A stretch of 64,000 nt of DNA from Methylophilaceae bacterium LSUCC0717 (lineage in GTDB: Bacteria > Pseudomonadota > Gammaproteobacteria > Burkholderiales > Methylophilaceae). The position numbers and the translations under genes were made by a program. The DNA is taken from contig CP103436.1 of NCBI GenBank assembly GCA_024919195.1, positions 1,178,001 through 1,242,000 on the forward strand, given 5' to 3'. A model generated the notes under the pieces. It saw only the letters and a list, made by a program, of their open reading frames with translations, was not told the origin of the DNA and made no database searches. This document shows, piece after piece, positions 1 to 9,228 of the stretch. Numbering within the stretch: position 1 is the stretch's first letter; every line of letters starts with the position of its first letter.

Positions 1-450
<450 letters not shown>

Positions 451-458
451 GTTGTTGT

Positions 459-1601
459 TTATGTTAATTTTTTGTCCGTTTTTTCCCAAGAAAAAGTGTC
501 TTCATCACGGCCAAAATGACCGTAGGCTGCAGTTTTTCTATAAATGGGTCTCAACAGGTCTAACATCTGAACAATGCCTTTAGGTCTTAAATCAAAATTC
601 TCTCTTATGATTGTAACCATCTCCTCATTAGAAACTTTTCCTGTTCCAAAGGTATCGACCATAATCGAAGTGGGCTGTGCGACCCCAATCGCATAAGATA
701 ACTGCACCAGACATCTTGATGCGAGACCATTGGCAACGATATTTTTTGCAACGTATCTTGCGGCATATGCAGCAGAGCGGTCAACTTTTGACGGATCTTT
801 GCCTGAGAAGGCCCCTCCGCCATGGGGAGCTGCTCCTCCATAGGTATCCACAATAATCTTTCTACCTGTCAGACCGCAATCTCCTTGGGGGCCACCAATG
901 ACAAATTTTCCAGTTGGGTTGATTAAAAATTTAGTAGCAGTTGTATCAATATCACTAGGAAGTGTTGGCTTGATAATCTCTTCAATAACCGCTGCATGAA
1001 TATCTTTTTGTGAGATATCAGGATCGTGTTGCGTTGATAACACAATTGTATCTATCGCCACGGGCGTATTATTCTGATATTTTAAGGTTACTTGCGATTT
1101 TGCATCCGGCCTTAACCACGATAGCTTTCCTGACTTTCTCAACTCTGACTGCTTTTTGACTAGTTGATGAGATAACCAAATTGGCAGTGGCATTAAAGAT
1201 GCCGTTTCATCACAAGCATAACCGAACATCAACCCCTGATCTCCAGCTCCTTGATCCAAGGGATCGTCATTTGCTTGGTCTACCCCTTGAGCAATATCCG
1301 GTGACTGTTCATCATAGGCTACCAGAACAGAGCAGCCGTTGTAGTCAATTCCTTTTTCAGGATGATCGTATCCAATATCTTTAATGACTTCCCTAGCAAC
1401 CTTGATATAATCAACGCGCGCCTTGGTAGTTACTTCACCAGCTAACAACACTAGCCCAGTATTTGTCAAAGTCTCGGCAGCCACACGTGCCATTGGATCT
1501 TGTTCCAAAATAGCATCTAAAATCGCATCTGAAATTTGATCAGCAACCTTGTCAGGATGGCCTTCTGAAACCGATTCGGAGGTAAAAAAATAATCACTCA
1601 T
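459..1601 (-). CDS. metK: S-adenosylmethionine synthetase
   Basis: Makes SAM from methionine and ATP. The 380-residue protein begins [22 protein letters not shown], the normal family N terminus, and carries the [12 protein letters not shown] and [19 protein letters not shown] motifs of the ATP and metal/K+ sites. I chose the ATG at 1601; an in-frame TTG at 1616 would add five residues not seen in the family. It is transcribed away from the lipid A acyltransferase gene, with a 73-base divergent gap, and is followed on the same strand by the SAH-riboswitch-controlled ahcY. No SAM-responsive element is evident in its short leader. Confidence 0.97.
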   Translation of the reverse strand: MSDYFFTSESVSEGHPDKVADQISDAILDAILEQDPMARVAAETLTNTGLVLLAGEVTTKARVDYIKVAREVIKDIGYDHPEKGIDYNGCSVLVAYDEQSPDIAQGVDQANDDPLDQGAGDQGLMFGYACDETASLMPLPIWLSHQLVKKQSELRKSGKLSWLRPDAKSQVTLKYQNNTPVAIDTIVLSTQHDPDISQKDIHAAVIEEIIKPTLPSDIDTTATKFLINPTGKFVIGGPQGDCGLTGRKIIVDTYGGAAPHGGGAFSGKDPSKVDRSAAYAARYVAKNIVANGLASRCLVQLSYAIGVAQPTSIMVDTFGTGKVSNEEMVTIIRENFDLRPKGIVQMLDLLRPIYRKTAAYGHFGRDEDTFSWEKTDKKLT

Positions 1602-1674
1602 AGTTATATTATTCAATCTAAATTTTTAAATATTCGCGCTAGAATAACAGAATTAAGGTTATTATTGAATAGTG

Positions 1675-2499
1675 ATGAATATAGTTTTAAAAGTCTTTTT
1701 TTCCCTTCCACTGATTGCTATTCATCTCCTCGGTTGCTTCCTAGGTCTCCTGATGTATTTATTAGATGCTAAATTTCGTGAACGGACGGTAAAGCACATC
1801 AACCAAAGTCATATCGTCTCCGGAAAAATTGCTACAAAAAATTTGATTATCTCGAATGCAATGCATATCGGGATGGCTCTAATGGAGTCATTTAGTATCT
1901 GGTTTGCATCTAACACACGAATCAAAAGATTGGTGGTAAGAACAAAAAATTGGGATCTTATTAAAAAATTAAAATCCAACAATAAAGGTATTATTTTTTT
2001 AACGCCCCATATCGGCTCCTTTGAGATCACCGCTCAATATTATGGGCTTTTTTCACCTATTAAAGTGATGTATAAGCCAACCGGGAGAAAATGGATTAAT
2101 CAGCTGATATACCAAGGCAGAAACAAAAATTTTGTGACTCCCGTGAATATTGAATTAGGAGGCATGAAACAGATACTTAAAGCACTTAAAAATGGTGAAG
2201 CGGTTGGCATACTTCCGGACCAAGTTCCTCCAGAGGGTCATGGCGAGTGGTCTAGTTTTTTTAATCAAAAAGTTTACACCATGACATTGGTACAAAAATT
2301 ACATACACTTACTAAAGCCCCAATAATTTTTGCAATCGGGAGACGGCTCAAAATGGGATCAGGTTTTGAAATTGAATTATTTGAATTTAAGGGCTCAGTC
2401 ACAACAAAAAAAATTGATGCGTATATTGAAACAATTGTAAAAACTTCTCCTGAACAATATTTATGGAATTACAGAAGATATAAGTTACCCAAGTCATGA
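1675..2499 (+). CDS. LpxL/HtrB-like lysophospholipid (lipid A) acyltransferase
   Basis: Inner-membrane acyltransferase of the LpxL/LpxM family, which adds secondary acyl chains to lipid A. An N-terminal membrane segment (about residues 5-30) precedes the catalytic H-x4-E motif HIGSFE (about 112-117), followed by the family-like stretches MYKPTGRKWINQLI and GILPDQVPPEGHGEW. Length 274 residues is typical. GTG at 1672 directly precedes the ATG at 1675; the ATG is preferred. It overlaps dapF by 4 bp. The position between metK and dapF is conserved in betaproteobacteria. Which acyl chain it transfers cannot be told from sequence, so no symbol is given. Confidence 0.9.
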   Translation: MNIVLKVFFSLPLIAIHLLGCFLGLLMYLLDAKFRERTVKHINQSHIVSGKIATKNLIISNAMHIGMALMESFSIWFASNTRIKRLVVRTKNWDLIKKLKSNNKGIIFLTPHIGSFEITAQYYGLFSPIKVMYKPTGRKWINQLIYQGRNKNFVTPVNIELGGMKQILKALKNGEAVGILPDQVPPEGHGEWSSFFNQKVYTMTLVQKLHTLTKAPIIFAIGRRLKMGSGFEIELFEFKGSVTTKKIDAYIETIVKTSPEQYLWNYRRYKLPKS

Positions 2500-3314
2500 A
2501 GATACCGTTTACTAAAATGCAAGCGATAGGAAATGATTTCATCGTCATTAATCAAATCGATCAAGCGTACAATCTCAACCAAGCTCAAATAGCTAAGCTA
2601 GCAGATCGTCATTTTGGTATTGGTTTTGACCAGCTATTAATTATTGAAAAAAGTGACAACCCAACTGCTTTTGACTATAAATACCGAATCTTTAACGCAG
2701 ATGGCTCAGAGGTAGAGCATTGTGGAAATGGGGCTCGTTGTTTCTATGAGTACATCCAACATCATAAGATATCCTCAAAAAATCCAATAACAGCTGAAAC
2801 ACTTAATGGCTCAATTTCATTAACCAAAGACGATGAACTGATTGCAGTTGATATGGGAACATATTCTATTGGTATGAAAAATGAACCATCAATATTTTTT
2901 GAGATATTTTCAAAAAAAGGCACTGAAGAAATTCAAGGGATATATATTGATATGGGGAATCCCCACATCGTATTTTTTGTTGATAATCTCAAAAATGTTG
3001 ATGTCGTTCGAACTGGAAAAAGTGTTCAAAAATCCTCTCTTTTTCCACATAGTGTAAATGTCGGTTTCTGTGAAATTATCAACAGTAACGAAATAAAATT
3101 AGTTGTGTATGAACGTGGCTCAGGCTTAACCCTTGGATGCGGTTCCGGTGCTTGTGCTGCCTCCATTGCTGCAATTCATCTTAAAAAAGTTGAAGACTCT
3201 TTAGTCAAAGTTAACATGCCAGGCGGCTCAATATATACCCAAGCTTCTGCTGATAACCATATTCTCTTAAAGGGAGATGCATCGATAGTCTTTGAGGGCA
3301 TAATTGATCTATGA
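2496..3314 (+). CDS. dapF: diaminopimelate epimerase
   Basis: Converts LL- to meso-diaminopimelate for lysine and peptidoglycan synthesis. The 272-residue protein has both catalytic cysteine motifs: EHCGNGARC (Cys76) and LGCGSGACA (Cys215), plus the N-terminal MQAIGNDFIVI. It starts within the end of the acyltransferase gene (ATGA overlap) and its own stop overlaps the xerC start by 4 bp, so the three genes form a translationally coupled unit. In many relatives a DUF484 gene separates dapF and xerC; here it is absent. Confidence 0.97.
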   Translation: MKIPFTKMQAIGNDFIVINQIDQAYNLNQAQIAKLADRHFGIGFDQLLIIEKSDNPTAFDYKYRIFNADGSEVEHCGNGARCFYEYIQHHKISSKNPITAETLNGSISLTKDDELIAVDMGTYSIGMKNEPSIFFEIFSKKGTEEIQGIYIDMGNPHIVFFVDNLKNVDVVRTGKSVQKSSLFPHSVNVGFCEIINSNEIKLVVYERGSGLTLGCGSGACAASIAAIHLKKVEDSLVKVNMPGGSIYTQASADNHILLKGDASIVFEGIIDL

Positions 3315-4198
3315 GCAATGAATTACTGGATCAGTTTTTAAACTATATAAAGTTTGAAAAAAGATTAAGTGAGCTCACGATAAAAAATTATCAGAATGAT
3401 ATCAATCGACTGATACTAATCAATGATAAAAAACTAACAGAATTTAATTCTGAGGACATTCGTTTATCACTTTCTAAACTCCATGCATCTGGATTAAGTG
3501 GAAAATCGTTATCTCGAATTTTATCTTCCTGGAGGAGTTGTTTTTTATTTTTAAATAAATCACAACTAATGAAATATGATCCAACATCAGGAATCAAAGC
3601 TCCGAAATCACAGAAGAAGCTGCCCCAAACGCTTTCCATTGACCAAGTATTTAATCTGATTAACATTCCTCAAACTAATTTCATTGATACAAGAGATCGA
3701 GCGATTCTTGAATTTTTTTACTCCTCGGGTTTGAGATTGTCTGAGCTAGTTAATATACATCTTAGCGATATTGATTCCAGTGAACAAACTTTGAAGGTAT
3801 TAGGTAAAGGAAACAAATTTAGAATTGTTCCCTTAGGCAGGAAAGCTATTGAGGCATTGGATTTATGGATTCTGCAAAGGAATAAATTAAACAAGCTTGT
3901 GGATGCTGAATTTTTGTTCCTTAATCAACAAGGAAAGAAATTAACTGCACGTGCAATTCAATACCGGCTGAAGTTTTGGGCTCAAAAAAATAATATCCCA
4001 GAGAATATTCATCCCCACCTTTTACGTCATAGTTTTGCGAGCCATGTTTTACAATCGAGTCAAGACTTGAGGGCGGTTCAAGAACTTTTAGGGCATTCGA
4101 ATATTTCTACCACACAAATATATACCCATCTAGATTTTCAGCATCTATCTAAAATTTATGATCAAGCCCATCCCAGATCCAAAAAAAAGATAGATTGA
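3311..4198 (+). CDS. xerC: tyrosine recombinase XerC
   Basis: Site-specific recombinase that with XerD resolves chromosome dimers at dif. An N-terminal SAM-like core-binding domain (about 1-90) is followed by the catalytic domain with the R-K-H-R-H-Y set: Arg in GLRLSELV, Lys in LGKGNKFR, HLLRHSFASHV, LGHSNISTTQIYTH with the nucleophilic Tyr. The 295-residue length fits XerC/D, and the dapF-xerC order favours XerC. ATG at 3311 overlaps the dapF stop. Confidence 0.93.
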   Translation: MSNELLDQFLNYIKFEKRLSELTIKNYQNDINRLILINDKKLTEFNSEDIRLSLSKLHASGLSGKSLSRILSSWRSCFLFLNKSQLMKYDPTSGIKAPKSQKKLPQTLSIDQVFNLINIPQTNFIDTRDRAILEFFYSSGLRLSELVNIHLSDIDSSEQTLKVLGKGNKFRIVPLGRKAIEALDLWILQRNKLNKLVDAEFLFLNQQGKKLTARAIQYRLKFWAQKNNIPENIHPHLLRHSFASHVLQSSQDLRAVQELLGHSNISTTQIYTHLDFQHLSKIYDQAHPRSKKKID

Positions 4199-4230
4199 TC
4201 GAAGACCAATAATCACTTATAGTAAAAAAC

Positions 4231-4434
4231 ATGAAACAAGACCTAGATATCATCGAACAGAAGCTTAAGACTATCGTAAATCTTTTAAATGATTTACAGG
4301 AAGAAAATAAGGTTCTGAAAGATAAAATTCATAATCAAGATGAAACCATCAAAAGCTTAAATTTAAAGATTTATGAGGCCTCACAAAAATTAGAAAATCT
4401 ACTTGGACAAATACCTTCTGAGGAGTTGTTGTGA
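4231..4434 (+). CDS. small ZapB-like coiled-coil protein upstream of zapA
   Basis: A 67-residue protein made almost entirely of a heptad coiled coil (about residues 3-58: IIEQKLKTIVNLLNDL, ENKVLKDKI, LNLKIYEASQKLENLLGQI). It resembles the short coiled-coil family found just upstream of zapA in proteobacteria (TIGR02449 type), often annotated as ZapB-like. Its stop overlaps the zapA GTG start by 4 bp, which implies co-translation and a role at the division ring together with ZapA. The function is inferred from context and shape; no catalytic motif is present. Confidence 0.8.
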   Translation: MKQDLDIIEQKLKTIVNLLNDLQEENKVLKDKIHNQDETIKSLNLKIYEASQKLENLLGQIPSEELL

Positions 4435-4718
4435 GCAAGATTGTTGAGATAAATATATTGGGTCGTGATTTCCAAATTAACTGCCCCGACGGTGAAGAAG
4501 AAGCGCTTTTGCAATCAGCAAGCTATCTTAATCAAAAGATAGATCAACTCAAAGAATCAGGAGTGACTGGATTTGATAGACTTTTGCTGATGGCGTCCTT
4601 AAATATCATTCACGAATCAACCAATAACAATCCAGAAAATCTAACTCAATTAAAATTAGTCCAAGAAAAATTGAACAATTTTGATAAAATTTTGGACCAA
4701 GCTTTAAGTAATCATTAA
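4431..4718 (+). CDS. zapA: cell division protein ZapA
   Basis: ZapA binds FtsZ and bundles protofilaments at the division ring. The 95-residue protein has the family's N-terminal beta hairpin, VEINILGRDFQINCPDGEEEAL, then the SASYLNQKIDQLK helix and the LLLMASLNIIHE helix that starts the C-terminal coiled coil. It starts with GTG inside the end of the upstream coiled-coil gene. 6S RNA follows within about 10 bases, the arrangement known from E. coli and many relatives. Confidence 0.93.
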   Translation: MSKIVEINILGRDFQINCPDGEEEALLQSASYLNQKIDQLKESGVTGFDRLLLMASLNIIHESTNNNPENLTQLKLVQEKLNNFDKILDQALSNH

Positions 4719-4727
4719 TAAAGTTTG

Positions 4728-4911
4728 TTTTACTGTTGCTTAGGCTATATATTCTTTGAACTAGTCATTAGCATCGGTTGAAGTTCATCTGGTGTGGTGA
4801 GATTGTTACAATTGGGTAACCTCTTAAGGGCTCTTGTTAACAAACCTAAAGCATCATAGACTTTTACCACCTGAACCTTTGGTTCTAGATGCTAGTCTAG
4901 GCAACAGTAAA
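4728..4911 (+). ncRNA. ssrS: 6S RNA
   Basis: A roughly 184-base region directly after zapA folds into one long hairpin: the ends TTTACTGTTGC (to 4739) and GCAACAGTAAA (4901-4911) are exact complements, and the inner arms continue with partial pairing (TTAGGCTA with TAGTCTAGG) around an internal open region. Length, closing stem and location downstream of zapA all match 6S RNA, which binds sigma-70 RNA polymerase by imitating an open promoter. No ORF fits here. The exact 5' and 3' ends are estimated from the stem. The ygfA gene that often follows 6S is absent. Confidence 0.85.
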
Positions 4912-4917
4912 GCAAAT

Positions 4918-5280
4918 TTATCTTAGGCTGTGGTATTCCAAATCAGCAATATCAATTATTTCAAGACATTTTTCATTTGTGGCTTCCAATATTACTGGTG
5001 GGGCCATACCCGCTTCTGCAGCTTCAAGCCATCGGCTTGCGCATAAACACCAACGGTCCCCAGGCTTTAAACCTGCAAATTGAAATTCTGGTCGCGCTGT
5101 AGATAAGTCATTCCCTAAAGCTTTTGAGAAGATTAAAAATTCATCACTTACTTCTGCACAGACCGTGTGATTTCCCTGATCAGAGTCACATTGTTCACAT
5201 AAACCATTTCTTAAAAAACCAGTTTTTGGATTTAGGCTACAAACTTGCAGATTAGTCCCTTTTACATTCTTTTGCATCAT
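4918..5280 (-). CDS. DUF2237 family protein
   Basis: A 120-residue soluble protein that fits the DUF2237 family: NLQVCSLNPKTGFLRNGLC, DSDQGNHTVCAEVSDEFLIFSKALGNDLSTARP (written here in parts), and GLKPGDRWCLCASRWLEA AEAGMAPPV. Several conserved cysteines and the GLKPGDRWCLCA block suggest a metal or cofactor site, but the function is unknown. It points toward 6S RNA, ending only 6 bases from its 3' side, and is divergent from the EVE gene with a 38-base gap. ATG at 5280 or the immediately following ATG at 5277 could start it. Confidence 0.88.
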   Translation of the reverse strand: MMQKNVKGTNLQVCSLNPKTGFLRNGLCEQCDSDQGNHTVCAEVSDEFLIFSKALGNDLSTARPEFQFAGLKPGDRWCLCASRWLEAAEAGMAPPVILEATNEKCLEIIDIADLEYHSLR

Positions 5281-5318
5281 CGTTAAAATTATAATTAGAT
5301 TAATTAGGATTAGTATAA

Positions 5319-5774
5319 ATGAAATATTGGCTCATGAAATCAGAACCATCGGATTACTCAATCGACGATCTTGAACGGGACGGCAGTATAGATTGGTATG
5401 GCATAAGAAATTATCAAGCACGAAACTTCATGCGAGACGATATGCAAATCGGAGACCTGGCCTTTTTCTATCACTCGAACTGTAAAGAACCAGGCATTGT
5501 TGGCATCATGAAGGTATCCAAATTAGCCTATCCTGATAAATTGCAGTTTATTGAAGGCCACAAATACCATGACCCTAAGTCAGACCCAAATAATCCGAGA
5601 TGGGTCAATGTCGATGTTGCGTTTGTAAAAAAAATTCCTCTGGTCAGCTTGAATGAATTGAGACAGCATCAACAATTAGAAACGTTGAAAATTCTGCAAA
5701 GGGGAAACCGTTTATCCATTACCCCTTTAACAGAAGATGAGTGGAACTACATCAATCAAATTAATACTATCTAA
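5319..5774 (+). CDS. EVE domain protein
   Basis: A 151-residue protein that is a single EVE domain (PUA-like fold that reads modified bases in nucleic acid). It begins MKYWLMKSEPSDYSIDDL and has the hallmark WYGIRNYQARNFMRDDMQIGD and FFYHSNCKEPGIVGI segments. In bacteria EVE proteins appear near zapA/6S and also in defence contexts; here the surroundings are housekeeping. Its 3' end overlaps the convergent beta-propeller gene by 8 bp. The modified base it reads is unknown. Confidence 0.92.
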   Translation: MKYWLMKSEPSDYSIDDLERDGSIDWYGIRNYQARNFMRDDMQIGDLAFFYHSNCKEPGIVGIMKVSKLAYPDKLQFIEGHKYHDPKSDPNNPRWVNVDVAFVKKIPLVSLNELRQHQQLETLKILQRGNRLSITPLTEDEWNYINQINTI

Positions 5775-6816
5775 CGTCGTCAAGACTTCCAATTGATTTT
5801 GGGTAAGTCACGACACCCCATGGAATACCGGATACTGGAATTGAACCCGTGACCTCAAGGCTATTCGTATCAACAACGATGAGCTCATCAGATCTACCAC
5901 AAGCTAAAAGTAGTTCATCATTATTTGGTGTAAACGTAAAGTGCCAGCATCTCTTACCCTCAAGCGGAATATCCTTTAGCTTCGTGAAACCTTCTGTTTC
6001 AAACACTTCGAGAAGCTTAGATTTACTTGAGGCAACAAATAATCGATCGCCGGTTGCATCAAACGCTACACCGTAAGGGTTCTTGCCTGTATCAACGGTT
6101 TGCAAGTGATTGTATTCTTGGTCTAGAACAACAAAGTTATCGCTATGCTCCAAGGTTGACACAAAAATATTACCCTTGGGTGACATCTTGATCCCTCTGG
6201 GTCTGTCGCCATACGGTTTCACATCAAAAGTTTTCAATAACTCTCCTGATTGGAGGTCATGAATAGTTACCGTATTATCAGCTTCATTGGTGACGATAAT
6301 CTGTGTGCCATCCTTATTGAATTCAATTCCCTCAGTCTCTGGACCACCTTCAATCTCTCTCAGCTTTTTTCCACTCTTAATATCCACCACAGCAATTTGC
6401 GCTGGCGTCTTATCATCATCATCGTCGTCATCGTCGTCTTTCGCTGCATGATCATTTTGTGCTGGCGGTTTACCGGATGATGCTGGTTCCGTAGAAACAA
6501 ATACTAAATCCCCAAACACTCTGATGAATTCAGGATTCTTACCAACCTCAACATGAGAAACAAGTTTGCCACTTGCTCGGTCGATGATACTTAAATTGGC
6601 ATCGCCTTTATTCGCTGTAATCAGATACTTTCCATCTTGAGATATACCTATCCCTCTTGGACCTGAAGATTGAATATCAATATCATTAATCACCTGTTTG
6701 GATTCAATATCAATAACAGATATGCCTCCTTTTTGTGATGTGACATATGCCTTAGGAGTTTCAGGTGCACCACATGAAACTAAGGCTACAAATAAAAAAG
6801 CTGCTAAATACTTCAT
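5767..6816 (-). CDS. YVTN-type beta-propeller lipoprotein
   Basis: A 349-residue exported protein. The N terminus MKYLAAFLFVALVSCG is a lipoprotein signal peptide with lipobox LVSC, so it is likely anchored in a membrane on the periplasmic side. The rest consists of repeated blades such as KAYVTSQKGGISVIDIES, PRGIGISQDGKYLITANKGD, NPYGVAFDATGDRLFVAS and IPWGVVTYPK, typical of the YVTN/PQQ-associated beta-propeller family. In methylotrophs such proteins often accompany PQQ-dependent dehydrogenases, but none is visible here. A run of nine aspartates (about residues 127-135) interrupts a loop between blades. Function unknown. Confidence 0.85.
   Translation of the reverse strand: MKYLAAFLFVALVSCGAPETPKAYVTSQKGGISVIDIESKQVINDIDIQSSGPRGIGISQDGKYLITANKGDANLSIIDRASGKLVSHVEVGKNPEFIRVFGDLVFVSTEPASSGKPPAQNDHAAKDDDDDDDDDKTPAQIAVVDIKSGKKLREIEGGPETEGIEFNKDGTQIIVTNEADNTVTIHDLQSGELLKTFDVKPYGDRPRGIKMSPKGNIFVSTLEHSDNFVVLDQEYNHLQTVDTGKNPYGVAFDATGDRLFVASSKSKLLEVFETEGFTKLKDIPLEGKRCWHFTFTPNNDELLLACGRSDELIVVDTNSLEVTGSIPVSGIPWGVVTYPKSIGSLDDVR
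6412..6438 (-). repeat. poly-Asp codon run in the beta-propeller gene
   Basis: Nine consecutive GAT/GAC codons encode nine aspartates within the context HDHAAKDDDD...DKTPAQ. Mixed GAT and GAC codons argue against simple polymerase slippage as the only cause and suggest selection for the acidic residues, perhaps a surface Ca2+ or cation-binding loop. Confidence 0.9.
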
Positions 6817-6902
6817 TCAATCTCCTAACTTTATTTAAATTTAATTTTTAAATTATTCTTTGTGAAATTATTAAAAATTTCAATAGGATATATTCCTATA
6901 TG

Positions 6903-8426
6903 TTAATTGCCCAGGAAAAGGCTATATCCAGGGTTTTCTGATTCATCCCAATACGGATAACCTAATTGACTCAAAAACTTTTTAAAAGTTTGTTTTTGTC
7001 TAGCGGGGACTTGGATACCTACTAGCACTCTAGCTGTATCCGCTCCGTGATTACGGTAATGAAATAGACTAATGTTCCAGCCCTTATTCAGGTGATCTAA
7101 AAAATTCATCAAGGCGCCAGGCTGTTCAGGAAACTCAAAACGGTAAATTAATTCATTTTTTGCTTGCGGTGCACGTCCACCCACCAGGTGTCTCAAATGT
7201 AATTTCGCCATTTCATTAGCAGTCAAGTCAATGGCTTCTAATCCAGCGGCACCCAAAGAATTAATGATTGATTTTACTTCAGAGGGGTCGCTGATACTGA
7301 TGCCAGTAAAAATTTGAGCATTTTTCTTATTAGAGTAACGATAATTAAACTCTGTAATATTTCTCTTACCAATCTTTTCACAAAAACTTTTAAACGCACC
7401 TGGTTTTTCTGGAATTGTCACTGCAATGATCGCTTCCCTCTGCTCACCAATCTCTGCTCGTTCAGAAACAAAACGAAGTCGATCAAAATTCATATTCGCC
7501 CCAGACGCGATACCAATCATATTTTCATTTGAGATATTATTTTTTTCTATATACTGTTTCATCCCTGCTAAAGCTAGTGCCCCAGCTGGCTCAAGAACAG
7601 TGCGTGTATCTTCAAACATATCTTTAATTGCTGCACAGATTGAATCGTTATCTACAACAATCATTTCATCAACAAGTTGTTTACATAATTCAAAGTTATG
7701 CTCTCCCACTTGCTTGACAGCAGCGCCCTCTGCAAACAAGGCTACTTGTTTTAAGTTAACTCTTTTGTTTGCTTTTAGAGATTTGGTCATTGCCTCAGCT
7801 CCCTTGGCTTCCACTCCAATGACCTTGATCTTTGGATTAACTGATTTGATGTAAGCCGCAACACCAGATACCAAGCCCCCTCCACCAACACAACAAAATA
7901 TGGCATGAATCGGTTTATTAAATTGATCAAGGATTTCTTTGCCAATAGTGCCCTGTCCGGCAATGACATCTAGATCATCATAGGGATGCAGAAATGTTAA
8001 TTTTTCTGCTTCTGCTAATTCAAAGGCATGTGCCATAGCAGCAGCAAAATTATCGCCGTGCAATACCACTTCAGCTCCATGACTCTTGACGGCCTCTACT
8101 TTAATTAAAGGAGTAATTTCCGGCATGACAATCACGGCACGACACTTTATTTTTTTTGCACTTAACGCCACTCCTTGGGCATGGTTTCCTGCTGAAGCAG
8201 CAATGACTCCGTTACTAAGATTTTTTTTAGTTAGCTTAGAAAATCTATTCATGGCACCACGGATTTTAAACGAGTGGATTAGCTGCAGATCTTCTCGTTT
8301 CACAAAAATATGATTATCAAATCGCTGAGAAAGTTGATCTAACTTTTGAAGGGGTGTTTTTTTGACCACGTTGTAATTATTTACGCGATCAATGGATTTT
8401 TTTAGCTGTTTTAAATCTATTTTCAT
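6903..8426 (-). CDS. ilvA: threonine ammonia-lyase, biosynthetic
   Basis: Deaminates threonine to 2-oxobutanoate, the first step to isoleucine. The PLP domain (about 1-325) carries the Schiff-base lysine in SFKIRGAMN (Lys54), the AGNHAQGVA loop and the phosphate-binding GGGGLVSG. Two C-terminal ACT-like regulatory domains follow (about 330-410 and 425-507: IPEKPGAFKSF and FPEQPGALMNF), the layout of the isoleucine-inhibited biosynthetic enzyme. The 507-residue length is normal. It is divergent from rpiA. Confidence 0.96.
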   Translation of the reverse strand: MKIDLKQLKKSIDRVNNYNVVKKTPLQKLDQLSQRFDNHIFVKREDLQLIHSFKIRGAMNRFSKLTKKNLSNGVIAASAGNHAQGVALSAKKIKCRAVIVMPEITPLIKVEAVKSHGAEVVLHGDNFAAAMAHAFELAEAEKLTFLHPYDDLDVIAGQGTIGKEILDQFNKPIHAIFCCVGGGGLVSGVAAYIKSVNPKIKVIGVEAKGAEAMTKSLKANKRVNLKQVALFAEGAAVKQVGEHNFELCKQLVDEMIVVDNDSICAAIKDMFEDTRTVLEPAGALALAGMKQYIEKNNISNENMIGIASGANMNFDRLRFVSERAEIGEQREAIIAVTIPEKPGAFKSFCEKIGKRNITEFNYRYSNKKNAQIFTGISISDPSEVKSIINSLGAAGLEAIDLTANEMAKLHLRHLVGGRAPQAKNELIYRFEFPEQPGALMNFLDHLNKGWNISLFHYRNHGADTARVLVGIQVPARQKQTFKKFLSQLGYPYWDESENPGYSLFLGN

Positions 8427-8529
8427 ACTACTGTCATATATCTTTAGTATTTTAATTTCATTCTACAGAGGTGTATCATTGTAATCAAAATTTTTAATAT
8501 AATCTTTAAGATACATTGAAGGGAAGAGA

Positions 8530-9189
8530 ATGGCGTTCACGCAAGATGAATTAAAGCAACAAGTGGCAAAGGCAGCAGTAGAGTATGTTGAATCTGGAAT
8601 TATTGGTGTAGGTACTGGATCAACAGCAAATTATTTTATTGATGAACTAGCAAAGGTGAAGCACAAGATTGATGGCGCAGTTGCCAGTAGTGAGGCCACA
8701 GCCAATAGATTAAAAGACCATGGCATTCAGGTTTTCGATTTAAATAGTGTAGATGGCATGGAAATATATGTCGATGGTGCGGATGAAATTACTGAACACA
8801 TGCACATGTTAAAAGGTGGCGGTGGCGCATTAACAAGAGAAAAAATTGTTGCAGCAAATGCCAAAGACTTCATTTGCATTTGTGATGAATCTAAGTATGT
8901 GGATGTGCTTGGTAAGTTTCCTCTGCCAGTTGAAGTTCTCCCCATGGCAAGAAGCTATGTTGCCAGAGAATTGGCTAAGCTTGGCGGTAATCCAGTGCTC
9001 AGAGATTTTACAACCGACAATGGCAATGTCATTCTTGATGTGCACAATCTCGTGATTTCTGATCCGATTGCAATGGAAGCAAAAATTAACCAGATTGTGG
9101 GCGTGGTGACTAATGGACTATTTGCAGCACGGCCAGCAAATACGCTTCTGTTAGCGACCTCAGAGGGTGTGAAAACAATAAAAAAATAG
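8530..9189 (+). CDS. rpiA: ribose-5-phosphate isomerase A
   Basis: Interconverts ribose 5-phosphate and ribulose 5-phosphate in the pentose phosphate and, in methylotrophs, ribulose monophosphate pathways. The 219-residue protein has [16 protein letters not shown], the catalytic DGADEI motif, and [15 protein letters not shown] good Shine-Dalgarno (GAAGGGAAGAG) precedes ATG, and a TATAAT at 8498-8503 is a plausible -10 box in the divergent gap with ilvA. phoU follows 39 bases later. Confidence 0.97.
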   Translation: MAFTQDELKQQVAKAAVEYVESGIIGVGTGSTANYFIDELAKVKHKIDGAVASSEATANRLKDHGIQVFDLNSVDGMEIYVDGADEITEHMHMLKGGGGALTREKIVAANAKDFICICDESKYVDVLGKFPLPVEVLPMARSYVARELAKLGGNPVLRDFTTDNGNVILDVHNLVISDPIAMEAKINQIVGVVTNGLFAARPANTLLLATSEGVKTIKK

Positions 9190-9228
9190 TATTATTTAAT
9201 TTATAAGATAATTTTTAAAGGAATACAC

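Noticed and set aside
459-1616. Extra N-terminal residues on metK from TTG at 1616
   Set aside because: The family starts at MSDYFF, encoded from the ATG at 1601.
7426-7854. 142-residue reading frame opposite ilvA
   Set aside because: It is a shadow of ilvA without family features; the same holds for the frames opposite infB, spoT, accC, argH and pnp.
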